The notes beneath the pieces were generated by a model. That model made no database searches, was not told the origin of the DNA, and saw nothing but the letters and a program-made list of their open reading frames with translations. The translations under genes and the position numbers were made by a program. From Oscillospiraceae bacterium (lineage in GTDB: Bacteria > Bacillota_A > Clostridia > Oscillospirales > Oscillospiraceae): a DNA stretch of 31,890 bases. The stretch covers positions 1 through 31,890 of the forward strand of contig JAGAFT010000120.1 of the NCBI GenBank assembly GCA_017627975.1, given 5' to 3'. Below are positions 16,284 through 24,059 of this stretch, piece by piece; positions within the stretch are counted from its first letter, which is position 1, and the number at the start of each line of letters is the position of its first letter.

Positions 16284-17117
16284 TTACAGTCCTGCCTCCA
16301 GAAGCCGCCGGGTATAGTCTTCTTTCGGATGGTCGTAGACCTCATCCACGGTGCCCTGTTCCACGATGCGCCCCTGCTTCATGACCAGCACCCGGTCACA
16401 GAGCTGATACACCACGTTCAGGTCATGGGAAATGAACAGGTAGCTCAGGTCCAGATCGTCCCGGAGCTGACGAAGCAGCTTCAGGATCTGTGCCTGGATC
16501 GTCACATCCAGCGCGCTCACCGGTTCATCGGCAATCAGAAACCTGGGCCGTTGGATCAGTGCCACTGCAATGCAGACGCGCTGGCGTTGGCCGCCGGAGA
16601 GCTCATCCGGTTTCGCGCTCCAGAACTCCCTGGGCAGCTCCACCCGCTCCAGCATCTCATGGACCCGGCGCTTCCGTTCCGCCGCGTCGTACTTGCCGAA
16701 AATTCGCAGGGGTTCTTCCACGGCCCACTCCACAGAGTAAGCCGGATTCAGGGAACTGTACGGGTCCTGAAAGATGATCTGCGGCCGTTTGGTGTAGTGG
16801 ACAATCTCACCCTGCTCCGGTTCCAACAGGCCGAGAATCATCCGGGTCAGTGTGGTTTTTCCCGTCCCGCTCTCGCCGACCAGCCCGAGAATCTCGCCGT
16901 GCCGCACCACGAAATCCACATCATGCAGGACTTCCTGATACTGGCCTTTACCGGAAAGAAGGCCGCCGTCCCGGTACCCGCCGGAGACATGACGGACTTC
17001 CAGCACCAGACGGTTCTGATCGTCCCCGGTCCCGCTTGTGCTGTCGGCCCCGGCGGAACGGGATAAATCGGCTGCGCCGCCGTGATCTAATTCTGCCTTT
17101 TTTGTTTCGATTTCCAC
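16284..17117 (-). CDS. Oligopeptide/nickel-type ABC transporter ATPase (OppF/NikE-like)
   Basis: A 277-residue ATPase subunit. Motifs: Walker [12 protein letters not shown]-loop [11 protein letters not shown], signature LSGGQRQRV, Walker [13 protein letters not shown] and the switch His in FISHDLN. It begins with GTG and a low-complexity, hydrophilic stretch of about 35 residues before the ABC domain, so the true start could lie further in. It lacks the long C-terminal oligopeptide extension and has the length of NikE. It is the natural second ATPase of the transporter encoded at 21.5-25.6 kb, but is separated from it by 4.3 kb and has its own promoter. Confidence 0.9.
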   Translation of the reverse strand: MEIETKKAELDHGGAADLSRSAGADSTSGTGDDQNRLVLEVRHVSGGYRDGGLLSGKGQYQEVLHDVDFVVRHGEILGLVGESGTGKTTLTRMILGLLEPEQGEIVHYTKRPQIIFQDPYSSLNPAYSVEWAVEEPLRIFGKYDAAERKRRVHEMLERVELPREFWSAKPDELSGGQRQRVCIAVALIQRPRFLIADEPVSALDVTIQAQILKLLRQLRDDLDLSYLFISHDLNVVYQLCDRVLVMKQGRIVEQGTVDEVYDHPKEDYTRRLLEAGL

Positions 17118-17179
17118 TTCTCTTATTCCAGCTTCCGTGTTTTACTTCTTATCATTCACAAAGGATAACGCTTTCAATT

Positions 17180-17208
17180 ATTATACAGGATAGACGGATA
17201 AAGTTCAA
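17180..17208 (-). promoter_or_regulatory. Promoter of the OppF-type ATPase gene
   Basis: Minus-strand -35 TTGAAC (17203-17208) and consensus -10 TATAAT (17180-17185), spacer 17. Confidence 0.82.
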
Positions 17209-17253
17209 GATCCGGGCGGGAGAGGGAAAGGACACTTTCCGGAACCACAGCAG

Positions 17254-17280
17254 AAAAAACAACGCTGTTATGAAAGCGTC
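17254..17280 (-). terminator. Terminator of the DUF2974 gene
   Basis: On the minus strand ACGCT and AGCGT form a short stem around an 8-base loop, followed by TGTTTTTT (plus A-run 17254-17261). It separates the DUF2974 gene from the OppF promoter. Confidence 0.6.
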
Positions 17281-17372
17281 TCAGGCACTGTATCATGATA
17301 GATTCTGGCGCTTTTTCGCTCGGAGAATTGACAAAAGCAGCACCTGTAATATGATGATTCCATCCACCCTGT

Positions 17373-18530
17373 TTATTCACTTTTCCGGTCGGAGTCTTTG
17401 GATTCGTCGGATGCGTCATCTTTAGAGAAAAACAGCTCCGGAAGCTGGGACAGGGCTGCCTGTCCGCCGTTTTTGAGCAGACTTCCCGCCAGCTGAAACA
17501 GTTCCCCCTGCTTTTCTCTGGATATTTTTAATAGATAGCCAAGCACGGCCTCTGCGGATTTCCATTTCTGCTGGGCAATCTCGTGGAAGGTATCTGCTCC
17601 GGTCGCTTCAAACGCATCAAAAATGGTATCTATAACGGAATTGCGGAAGTTGTCATCCATTTCGTCGATCCATGAGGCGAGAGCCGTGTTGAAGAGTTTC
17701 CCCAGATCGGATGGTTCGGCCGGTTCAAAACGGTCTCTTTCGGTTGACCAGCTGAAGGCGTCGTGCTGCAGAATTCCGAACGCACCGCTCCTGACAACCA
17801 GACGGGCGGCTTTGTCTGTGAGAAGCATACCGATCATGGAGGTATCGGGAACGATTTTACACACTCTCGGAAGAATTCTCAGGTATCCCGAAGTCTCGGT
17901 TATTTCCTTCCGGAAGCCGGGACCGTCATTTGAATATACGCTTATAATCCGGTCCTGAATCTCAGAGCTGCAGAAGGATGCGGCATAAACGGCGAAATTA
18001 CCGCCTTTGGAGTGACCGCCGACCCGAATGGGGAGATCGGACACGTTCGCAATCGAATCCAGATAGGAAACCGCAAGCAGCTGGCCTCGGGTCTCTGTCA
18101 GAACGCCGATGTCGAAATCCTCTCTCCAGCCGATCAAGGTGCTGTCGGTACCGCGGAAGGCCACATAGACGGTGCCGTCATCGAGCAGGTAAGTAACGGC
18201 TGACATCTGGGCGGTCTTTTTTTCATCGAGATGATTCACATAGCGGCAGAGCTGCATGGTTCCGAATCTGCTGCCCGTGACCATAGACTCCATCAAAAGA
18301 GGCGCTTTGGCGGTAAAAGACGTGTTTTTCAGAATCTCTTCTTTGCTGTGCGCCTCAAAAAAACGTTCACAGACCTCTGTCAGGGGAAGCGGCTTGCCGT
18401 CCGAAGGAACAATGGATGAAAAATCCGAGTAGGCAAGTTCGGCGAGGATGAGGTTATCCACGTCGTTGAACGGTGAGATGGAGAAGGGGACATCCGAACG
18501 CCATTTCAGATAGTCGAACAGATCAGCCAT
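17373..18530 (-). CDS. DUF2974 (Mbeg1-like) lipase-fold protein
   Basis: A 385-residue alpha/beta-hydrolase-like protein of the DUF2974 group, common in Clostridia. The family N-terminus is clear (DLFDYLKWRSDVPFS and the FNDVDNLILAELAYSDFS segment). The AFRGTD strand precedes the nucleophile elbow GGHSKGGN, with Ser as likely nucleophile; candidate acid and base are Asp in YSNDGPGF and His in LQHDAFSW. No signal peptide is seen, and the C-terminus is strongly charged. Its function is not established; a lipase/esterase role is inferred from the fold. GAGGT lies 10 bases before the ATG. It is a single-gene unit with a structured leader of about 140 bases, placed between the two parts of the oligopeptide transporter locus. 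Confidence 0.88.
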   Translation of the reverse strand: MADLFDYLKWRSDVPFSISPFNDVDNLILAELAYSDFSSIVPSDGKPLPLTEVCERFFEAHSKEEILKNTSFTAKAPLLMESMVTGSRFGTMQLCRYVNHLDEKKTAQMSAVTYLLDDGTVYVAFRGTDSTLIGWREDFDIGVLTETRGQLLAVSYLDSIANVSDLPIRVGGHSKGGNFAVYAASFCSSEIQDRIISVYSNDGPGFRKEITETSGYLRILPRVCKIVPDTSMIGMLLTDKAARLVVRSGAFGILQHDAFSWSTERDRFEPAEPSDLGKLFNTALASWIDEMDDNFRNSVIDTIFDAFEATGADTFHEIAQQKWKSAEAVLGYLLKISREKQGELFQLAGSLLKNGGQAALSQLPELFFSKDDASDESKDSDRKSE

Positions 18531-18564
18531 AAACGCTTATACCTCACTTTCACCGGAGTATCAT

Positions 18565-18604
18565 CTTCAGGTTTTTCCGTCTGATCACAGAAAAACGCCT
18601 GAAG
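18565..18604 (-). other. Structured 5' leader hairpin of the DUF2974 gene
   Basis: CTTCAGG (18565-18571) pairs with CCTGAAG (18598-18604), extended by TTTTTC with GAAAAA, giving a 13-bp interrupted stem in the transcribed leader. A second hairpin, GGACCG/CGGTCC, lies near 18630-18646. Confidence 0.5.
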
Positions 18605-18680
18605 CATTCCATGCAGGGCATGTACGCGGGACCGTTTCCCGGTCCTCGGATTGCCTCTTGCATCCGCTTCCATGGGTATG

Positions 18681-18709
18681 ATTCTAACACACCGGAAGTC
18701 TCCGTGCAA
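18681..18709 (-). promoter_or_regulatory. Promoter of the DUF2974 gene
   Basis: Minus-strand -35 TTGCAC (18704-18709) and -10 TAGAAT (18681-18686), spacer 17. It implies a 5' leader of roughly 140 bases. Confidence 0.65.
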
Positions 18710-18791
18710 GCAGCTTCACAGGCTGTTGTTTTCGGCTGTTTTCTGTGTTAAAATGCAGAACCGGAGAGAAGATGCGGTGAAGACCTGATTA

Positions 18792-18825
18792 TGTGACAGT
18801 CGTGTGATAGATCCACGACTATACT
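18792..18825 (+). promoter_or_regulatory. Promoter of the thioredoxin pair with TGTGAC direct repeat
   Basis: TGTGAC (18792-18797) and TGTGAT (18803-18808) are 11 bases apart and are followed after 11 bases by -10 TATACT (18820-18825). Sequence and spacing match the element at 15199. AGTCGTG (18798-18804) and CACGACT (18814-18820) add a 7-bp inverted repeat touching the -10 box. Confidence 0.6.
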
Positions 18826-18870
18826 CTCGCCGTCCCATTGAAATTATTATAATGAAAAAGGAGAAAGAAC

Positions 18871-20181
18871 ATGAAGAAACTGCTTGCCATTCTGCTTGCG
18901 GTGATGATGCTTGCATCTCTGAGCACCGCCGCGTTTGCAGAATACGAAGGGGAGAAGCTGGATATGGCTTTTCCTGAGACCGGACTGACCCTTCACATGC
19001 CCTGGGAGTGCTTCTCAAACGATATCGGGATTGTCAACGTCCTGTTTGCCGAGGAGCTGGGCTACAAATCCGGCGTCTATATGACCCAGCTGGCTTTTGA
19101 ACGGGACCAGGAAGTCTTTGACCCGCAAGGCTATGCCCCGTATCTGACGTTCCTGTGTGTGCGGGAAGACTGTGACCAGAGTGTCCTGAATGATCCGGAG
19201 CTTTCCGAAATGATTCCGGGCACAGAGGTCTATGAAGTGAGCACGGTCGGCGCCTATACCCACTATGTTTCCGTCGGCGCGAACGCTCTGCCCGACAGTT
19301 TCACCGAGGATGAGGTCAACCTGTATTTCCAGCTGCTGGAATATACGGATGACATCATTTACGGTGCAGACTACTATGAACCCCAGGATCCGTACGCCGA
19401 TCTTGCCGGAACCGGCATCAGTTTCCAGACCAAGGATTTTGACGGCAATCCCGTCAGCAGCGAGGAGCTCTTCGCGGCCAACCGGATTACCATGCTGAAC
19501 ATCTGGGAGACCGGATGCGGCCCCTGCAAGGGCGAACTCGGCGAACTTGCGCAGATTCACAAACGTTTCCAGGAGATGGGCTGCGGGATCGTAGGTCTGC
19601 TCTGGGACAGTGATTCCCAGGAGAATATTGACATGGCCCGACAGCTTCTCCAGAATGCCGGCGCAACCTATCCCAGCATCACCTGCCCGTCGAATTTCGA
19701 TGAACTGTTTGACATCGAGGGATTCCCGATGAGCTATTTTATCGACAGCCAGGGCAGAATCCTCGGAAGCCCGGTGGTGGGCGCGCAGGTGGACAAGTAT
19801 GAGCAGGCGCTTCAGGAACTGCTCAGCGGAGGAGAGGAAAGCGACGCTTCCGGCTACGAGCAGCCCAGCTTTATGGGAAACGTCGGCGCGCTGAACCTCT
19901 CCGGAAAAGCGGCACCCGCTTCCATGGACGGTACCCCATACCGCATCATCTGTGTGGATGAGGACGGGAACCCGGTCCAGGGGGCAACGATTCAGTTCTG
20001 CTCCGACATCCAGTGCATGATGGGGAAGACGGATGCCGACGGCGTCGCCGAGTTTGACGAGGCGCCGGGAAGCTATATGGTGCACCTGCTGAAGGTCCCG
20101 GAGGGCTATGCCAAGGATACAACCGAGTATGAGGCACCTGCTGTTCCGGGAGACCTGACCATCGTCGTGAAAGCGGGGTAA
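18871..20181 (+). CDS. Exported TlpA-like thioredoxin with C-terminal SpaA/prealbumin-like domain
   Basis: A 436-residue exported protein. A Sec signal peptide (MKKLL, then a Leu/Met core, cleavage likely at AFA-EY near residue 23) has no lipobox. Residues about 25-180 form an N-terminal domain shared with the next gene. A TlpA/ResA-like thioredoxin domain follows (about 187-320) with the redox motif C216-G-P-C219 in ETGCGPCKGEL and the cis-Pro region GFPMSYF. After a short linker, a C-terminal domain of about 85 residues (VDEDGNPVQGATIQFC to DLTIVVKAG) resembles the SpaA/prealbumin beta-fold of surface proteins and has two more Cys. It probably reduces or oxidises exported substrates; the electron donor is not encoded nearby. 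AAGGAG precedes the ATG. It forms an operon with the next gene. Confidence 0.87.
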   Translation: MKKLLAILLAVMMLASLSTAAFAEYEGEKLDMAFPETGLTLHMPWECFSNDIGIVNVLFAEELGYKSGVYMTQLAFERDQEVFDPQGYAPYLTFLCVREDCDQSVLNDPELSEMIPGTEVYEVSTVGAYTHYVSVGANALPDSFTEDEVNLYFQLLEYTDDIIYGADYYEPQDPYADLAGTGISFQTKDFDGNPVSSEELFAANRITMLNIWETGCGPCKGELGELAQIHKRFQEMGCGIVGLLWDSDSQENIDMARQLLQNAGATYPSITCPSNFDELFDIEGFPMSYFIDSQGRILGSPVVGAQVDKYEQALQELLSGGEESDASGYEQPSFMGNVGALNLSGKAAPASMDGTPYRIICVDEDGNPVQGATIQFCSDIQCMMGKTDADGVAEFDEAPGSYMVHLLKVPEGYAKDTTEYEAPAVPGDLTIVVKAG

Positions 20182-20190
20182 GGAGTGTTT

Positions 20191-21351
20191 ATGAGAATAA
20201 AAAAGATTCTCAGCATTCTCCTTGCGCTTACTCTTCTCGCATCTCTTGCCGTGCCGGCATCTGCCGCGAACGACACCGATGCGGACGTCTGGACGGCACC
20301 GAATTGCGGATTCGAGATGCGCCTCCCGGAGGCCTTCGGGAATACGAAAGGCTGTATCACCTTCAGCGATATCGGGGAAGGCGTGAACCCGGGCAGCGGT
20401 ATTGTCACGGCCGCCGCAAACTATGTCGGCATGCCGGGCGACGAGTACAACGCCCTTGTGGAAGAACAGATGGAAGCCTATATGAGCGGCGACCTGGAAA
20501 AACTGAACGAGATTATCGAGAAGACGGATGCGATAGAGTGGAGCCTCTTTTCCGTTTACGGCATCAACAGGGACAGGGGTGAAAAAGAGCTTCGTACGTT
20601 CCTGACGGAAGAGATGAACCTGAGCCCGGAGGATTTCGGCGGGGATGAAGACCTCTATGCTTCGGTCGTCGCCATCAATGAAAGCATGAAATACCGGGAG
20701 ATCAGCGAGAAGGACGGGCTTCGCTACTTCCTCTGCAGCACTGATTTCGATGATTTCCTGAAGCTGATGGAGCTGCAGGGGGTTACGGAACCGGATCCTG
20801 TATATCTTGACGAATACAAAGCTCTTTTGGAACTGACAGATCAGCTGGCGGACAGTGTGACCCTCACCGGCGGTGTGACCCTCGCCGATCCTGTGGAAAC
20901 AGGCTCAAAACTTGCCTTTGAGACCACCGACCTGGAGGGGAACCCTGTCACAAGTGAGGAAATCTTCTCCGGTCACAAGATCACCATGATCAACATGTGG
21001 GCGACCTGGTGTGATCCGTGCAAGAATGAGCTGCCGGAACTCGCCGAAATGGCAAAAGACTTTGAGAAAAAGGGCTGTCAGATCATCGGCCTCTGCCTTG
21101 ACGCGGAGGATGAGGAGACCATGGCCGAGGGCAGGGCGATTCTGAACAACGCCGGTGTCGACTATCTCAACATTACCCCCTTTGAGGGACGGGAAGAACT
21201 CCTTCCGAACACGATGTTTCCGACAAGCTATTTTGTCGATGAAAACGGCATTGTGCTGGATGAAGTCGTCAGCGGAGCCCTGCTGGAAAAGTATCCGAAG
21301 GCTTTGGAAAAACTCCTTGCCGGCCTCGCGCCGGAAGCCTCCGGCGGTTGA
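20191..21351 (+). CDS. Exported TlpA-like thioredoxin, paralogue of the preceding gene
   Basis: A 386-residue protein. The ATG at 20191 was preferred over an in-frame GTG at 20185 because AAGGAG lies 5 bases before it. A Sec signal peptide (MRIKKI, Leu-rich core, cleavage near ASA-AN) lacks a lipobox. The N-terminal domain (PNCGFEMRLPEAFG) parallels PETGLTLHMPWECF of the preceding protein. The C-terminal thioredoxin domain has ATWCDPCKNEL (C274, C277) and cis-Pro FPTSYF. It lacks the SpaA-like tail. The 9-base gap to the previous stop and the shared architecture point to tandem duplication followed by divergence of the redox motif (CGPC against CDPC), which usually changes redox potential. 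Confidence 0.88.
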   Translation: MRIKKILSILLALTLLASLAVPASAANDTDADVWTAPNCGFEMRLPEAFGNTKGCITFSDIGEGVNPGSGIVTAAANYVGMPGDEYNALVEEQMEAYMSGDLEKLNEIIEKTDAIEWSLFSVYGINRDRGEKELRTFLTEEMNLSPEDFGGDEDLYASVVAINESMKYREISEKDGLRYFLCSTDFDDFLKLMELQGVTEPDPVYLDEYKALLELTDQLADSVTLTGGVTLADPVETGSKLAFETTDLEGNPVTSEEIFSGHKITMINMWATWCDPCKNELPELAEMAKDFEKKGCQIIGLCLDAEDEETMAEGRAILNNAGVDYLNITPFEGREELLPNTMFPTSYFVDENGIVLDEVVSGALLEKYPKALEKLLAGLAPEASGG

Positions 21352-21422
21352 AAAAACTTCCATAGCCGCCCGGCGCCTGCGGACTGTCGGCGCGAAGCCA
21401 AATAAAAAGCACGGAAACATAA

Positions 21423-21454
21423 AACAGCCCTGACAGCTTGCTGTCAGGGCTGTT
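21423..21454. terminator. Bidirectional terminator between thioredoxin pair and oppD
   Basis: AACAGCCCTGACAG (21423-21436), loop CTTG, and CTGTCAGGGCTGTT (21441-21454) form a perfect 14-bp stem. The ends give U-rich tails in both directions, better for the minus-strand operon. Confidence 0.85.
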
Positions 21455-21466
21455 ATGATCGTCAGC

Positions 21467-22264
21467 CTATTTTCGGTCGGAACCCGAGAGATGCTTCCGT
21501 GACGGAATCGCCTCGATGAGGTGCCGGGTATAGGAGTGCTGCGGATTGGTATAGACCTGTTCTGTGTCGCCGGTTTCCACCAGCACACCCCGCTGCATGA
21601 CCGCGACCCGACCACAGAGTTTCCGAACCACTTTGAGGTTGTGGGAGATGAAGAGCATGGAGATGCCGAGTTCCCGGTTGAGCCGCCTGAGCAACTCCAG
21701 GATCTGCGCCTGGATCGTGACATCCAGTGCGGTGGTCGGCTCATCCAGCAGAAGAAGACTCGGCTCAATCACAATGGCCGCCGCAATCATGGCTCTCTGC
21801 AGCATGCCGCCGGAAAGCTCGTGGGGATAGGAGCGATACACCTTCTCCACGTCATTGAGTTCAACGGCCTCCATGGCCTGCAGCGCCTTCTCTTTTCGCT
21901 CTTTGGCGCTCAGCGTCGTATGGATGCGCAGTACCTCGCCGACCTGTTCGCCGATCCTCATCAGCGGGTCCATGGAACTCATCGGTTCCTGAAACACCAC
22001 GCCGATCTCCCGGCCATGCAGTTTTCGAAGCAGGCTGCGATCCGCATGCAGCAGGTCCTGCCCGTTCAGCAGGATATCTCCGGAATACGTGCATTGCTTT
22101 CGTGGCAGCAGTCCCGCGATGCTCATGGCGGTAACGGTTTTGCCGCTGCCGGATTCCCCGACCAGACCGAGAATCTCGCCGTCCGCAATGGTAAAGCTGA
22201 TGCCGCCGACGGCGTCCCGGTCCCGGTTGTGAAACCGTACATGCAGATCTCGAGTTTCCAGCAT
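21467..22264 (-). CDS. Oligopeptide/nickel-type ABC transporter ATPase (OppD/NikD-like)
   Basis: A 265-residue ATPase. Motifs: Walker A GESGSGKTVT, Q-loop VFQEPMSSMDP, signature LSGGMLQR, Walker B LLLLDEPTTALD and switch His in FISHNLK. The length matches NikD rather than the longer OppD. It is the fourth gene of the operon, starting 2 bases after the permease stop. A terminator follows, so the usual fifth gene (second ATPase) is not on this transcript; that ATPase lies 4.3 kb away. Confidence 0.92.
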   Translation of the reverse strand: MLETRDLHVRFHNRDRDAVGGISFTIADGEILGLVGESGSGKTVTAMSIAGLLPRKQCTYSGDILLNGQDLLHADRSLLRKLHGREIGVVFQEPMSSMDPLMRIGEQVGEVLRIHTTLSAKERKEKALQAMEAVELNDVEKVYRSYPHELSGGMLQRAMIAAAIVIEPSLLLLDEPTTALDVTIQAQILELLRRLNRELGISMLFISHNLKVVRKLCGRVAVMQRGVLVETGDTEQVYTNPQHSYTRHLIEAIPSRKHLSGSDRK

Positions 22265-22266
22265 GA

Positions 22267-23079
22267 TCAGGCCACCTCCCGGTCCTGCACCTGCAGTCCT
22301 TCACCGATGAGCCCCACACCGAAGACCAGCAGCACAATGGTGAGGCCGGTGCTGAGGGCATACCAGGGGCCGGTTTTCAGCATGCTCTGGGCCTCGGAGA
22401 GCATATACCCGAGGGACGCATCGGGTGGCGTGACGCCGATGCCGAGAAAGCTCATGCTCGCCTCGGCAAGTACGGCGTTGTTGAATCCGATGGTAAAGGC
22501 CGGCAGCAGGGTGCGCACGGTGTTGGGCAGCAGGTGCACAAAGAGAATACGCGTGTTCCCGGCTCCCATGAGGCGTGCTCCGGTGACAAAGTTCCGTCCC
22601 CTCAGGGACGCAAACTCCGCCCGCATGACCCGGGCAAAGCTGGGGATAAACACCAGACCCAGCGCCAGAATCACGCTGTATTTTTTCCCGGGCCCTACGA
22701 GGCTTACAATCAGCAGGGCCAGCAGGAAGCTTGGAAACGCCGTCAGTGCGTCATTGAGCCGCATCAGGGCCTCATCCACCCATCCGCCGAAGTATCCCGT
22801 GACAGCCCCGACGAGGGTTCCGACCACGGCCCCGATGGACACGGTGGAAAGAGCGATGGCAAGGGTGGTCCCGGAGCCCTTCAGGACGCGGCTGAAGATG
22901 TCGCGGCCGAAGTTGTCCGTTCCGAAGAGATGCGCCGCACTGGGCGGCCGAAACCGACCGTACTTCATGGCGGTGGGCACATAGGGGGTCCAGAAGATCC
23001 CGACTGCAATGACGGCCAGCATAAGGCCTGTAATCACAAGTCCGGCAATGAGATACGGATTCAGCCTTCTCTTTTTCAT
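22267..23079 (-). CDS. Oligopeptide/nickel-type ABC transporter permease (OppC-like)
   Basis: A 270-residue permease with an N-terminal helix (LIAGLVITGLMLAVIAVGIF), the family landmark HLFGTDNFGRDIFSRVLKG, and the binding-protein-dependent transport core with the ATPase-docking loop around ARLMGAGNTRILFVHLLPN. It pairs with the OppB-like permease upstream; their genes overlap by 4 bases (ATGA), indicating coupled translation. Confidence 0.93.
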   Translation of the reverse strand: MKKRRLNPYLIAGLVITGLMLAVIAVGIFWTPYVPTAMKYGRFRPPSAAHLFGTDNFGRDIFSRVLKGSGTTLAIALSTVSIGAVVGTLVGAVTGYFGGWVDEALMRLNDALTAFPSFLLALLIVSLVGPGKKYSVILALGLVFIPSFARVMRAEFASLRGRNFVTGARLMGAGNTRILFVHLLPNTVRTLLPAFTIGFNNAVLAEASMSFLGIGVTPPDASLGYMLSEAQSMLKTGPWYALSTGLTIVLLVFGVGLIGEGLQVQDREVA

Positions 23080-24059
23080 GCCGCACCTCCGATCCGATTC
23101 CGCCCGGTGTTCAGACGAAGCCGTGGGTCAATGCCCTGGCTGATAAGGTCGGCGGCGGTGCCTGCCAGCACGACCCAGAATGCCAGAATTACCACAATCG
23201 CCGATACCACGGGATAATCCCGGTGTGAGATGCTGGCCACGAGGAAGCGACCCAGCCCGGGAATGCCAAGCACCTGTTCCACCACGATCCCGGCGCCCAC
23301 AAGCTCGGCCAGCGTCTGACCCAGGAAGGTCACCACCGTGACCATGGAGTTTTTCAGGACATGCCGGTTCAGCACGGCGGCCCGGTCGTTGCCGCGGCTG
23401 ATGGCGGTGCGGACATAGGCCTTGTTCATCTCCGAGATCACCGTCGCGCGCATCATTCGCACCGTCATGGCAATCCGGGGAATGCTGAGGCAAACCGCAC
23501 CGAAGAACAGATGGCGCAGTGCACCGGGAAAATCATTTCGAAGCCCCGGGAAATCCCCCGGGGTAAACACTTTTAACACAATCCCGAAGCCCCAGGACAT
23601 CAGGATCCCCGTGAAGAAGGGCGGCAGCGCCATGCACAGCTGGTTCAGTACGGTGCGCGGCCAGCCGGCAAACGTGCCTGTGAACCGATAGGAGAAGATC
23701 CCAAGGGGAATGGAGATGACCGTGATCAGCACAAAGCTCATCAGGCTCAGCCACAGCGTGAGCTCCAGCTTGCCGCTGATCAGGTCCCAGACCGGCTGCC
23801 GGTAGCTGAACGAGACCCCAAGATTTCCGGAGAAGAAACCGCCTGCCCACCGGGCATACCTTACCGCGAAGGGAAGGTCCAGACCCATTTCGTGCCGCAG
23901 CGTCTGGACCTGGGCCTCTGTGGCCTCGGTCCCGAGCATGGTGCGGGCCGGATCGCCGCTGACAAGCTCAAAAGCGAGATATGTCAGCAGCGACACCAGC
24001 AGCATCGTGATCAGCAGCAGGAGCACGCGTCTCAGGACGTAGCGCAGCGCAGCGCTCAT
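23076..24059 (-). CDS. Oligopeptide/nickel-type ABC transporter permease (OppB-like)
   Basis: A 327-residue permease. The N-terminus has the typical helix (RRVLLLLITMLLVSLLTYLA) and GDPARTMLG motif. The core carries the TAISRGNDRAAVLNRHVLKN docking loop and the late GIPGLGRFLVASISHRDYPVV segment diagnostic for OppB/DppB/NikB. It overlaps both neighbours by 4 bases, so the operon is translationally coupled from the binding protein on. Confidence 0.94.
   Translation of the reverse strand: MSAALRYVLRRVLLLLITMLLVSLLTYLAFELVSGDPARTMLGTEATEAQVQTLRHEMGLDLPFAVRYARWAGGFFSGNLGVSFSYRQPVWDLISGKLELTLWLSLMSFVLITVISIPLGIFSYRFTGTFAGWPRTVLNQLCMALPPFFTGILMSWGFGIVLKVFTPGDFPGLRNDFPGALRHLFFGAVCLSIPRIAMTVRMMRATVISEMNKAYVRTAISRGNDRAAVLNRHVLKNSMVTVVTFLGQTLAELVGAGIVVEQVLGIPGLGRFLVASISHRDYPVVSAIVVILAFWVVLAGTAADLISQGIDPRLRLNTGRNRIGGAA

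Noticed and set aside
18506..18709. 67-residue frame upstream of and overlapping the DUF2974 gene
   Set aside because: No ribosome binding site, overlaps the predicted promoter, and composition is not protein-like.
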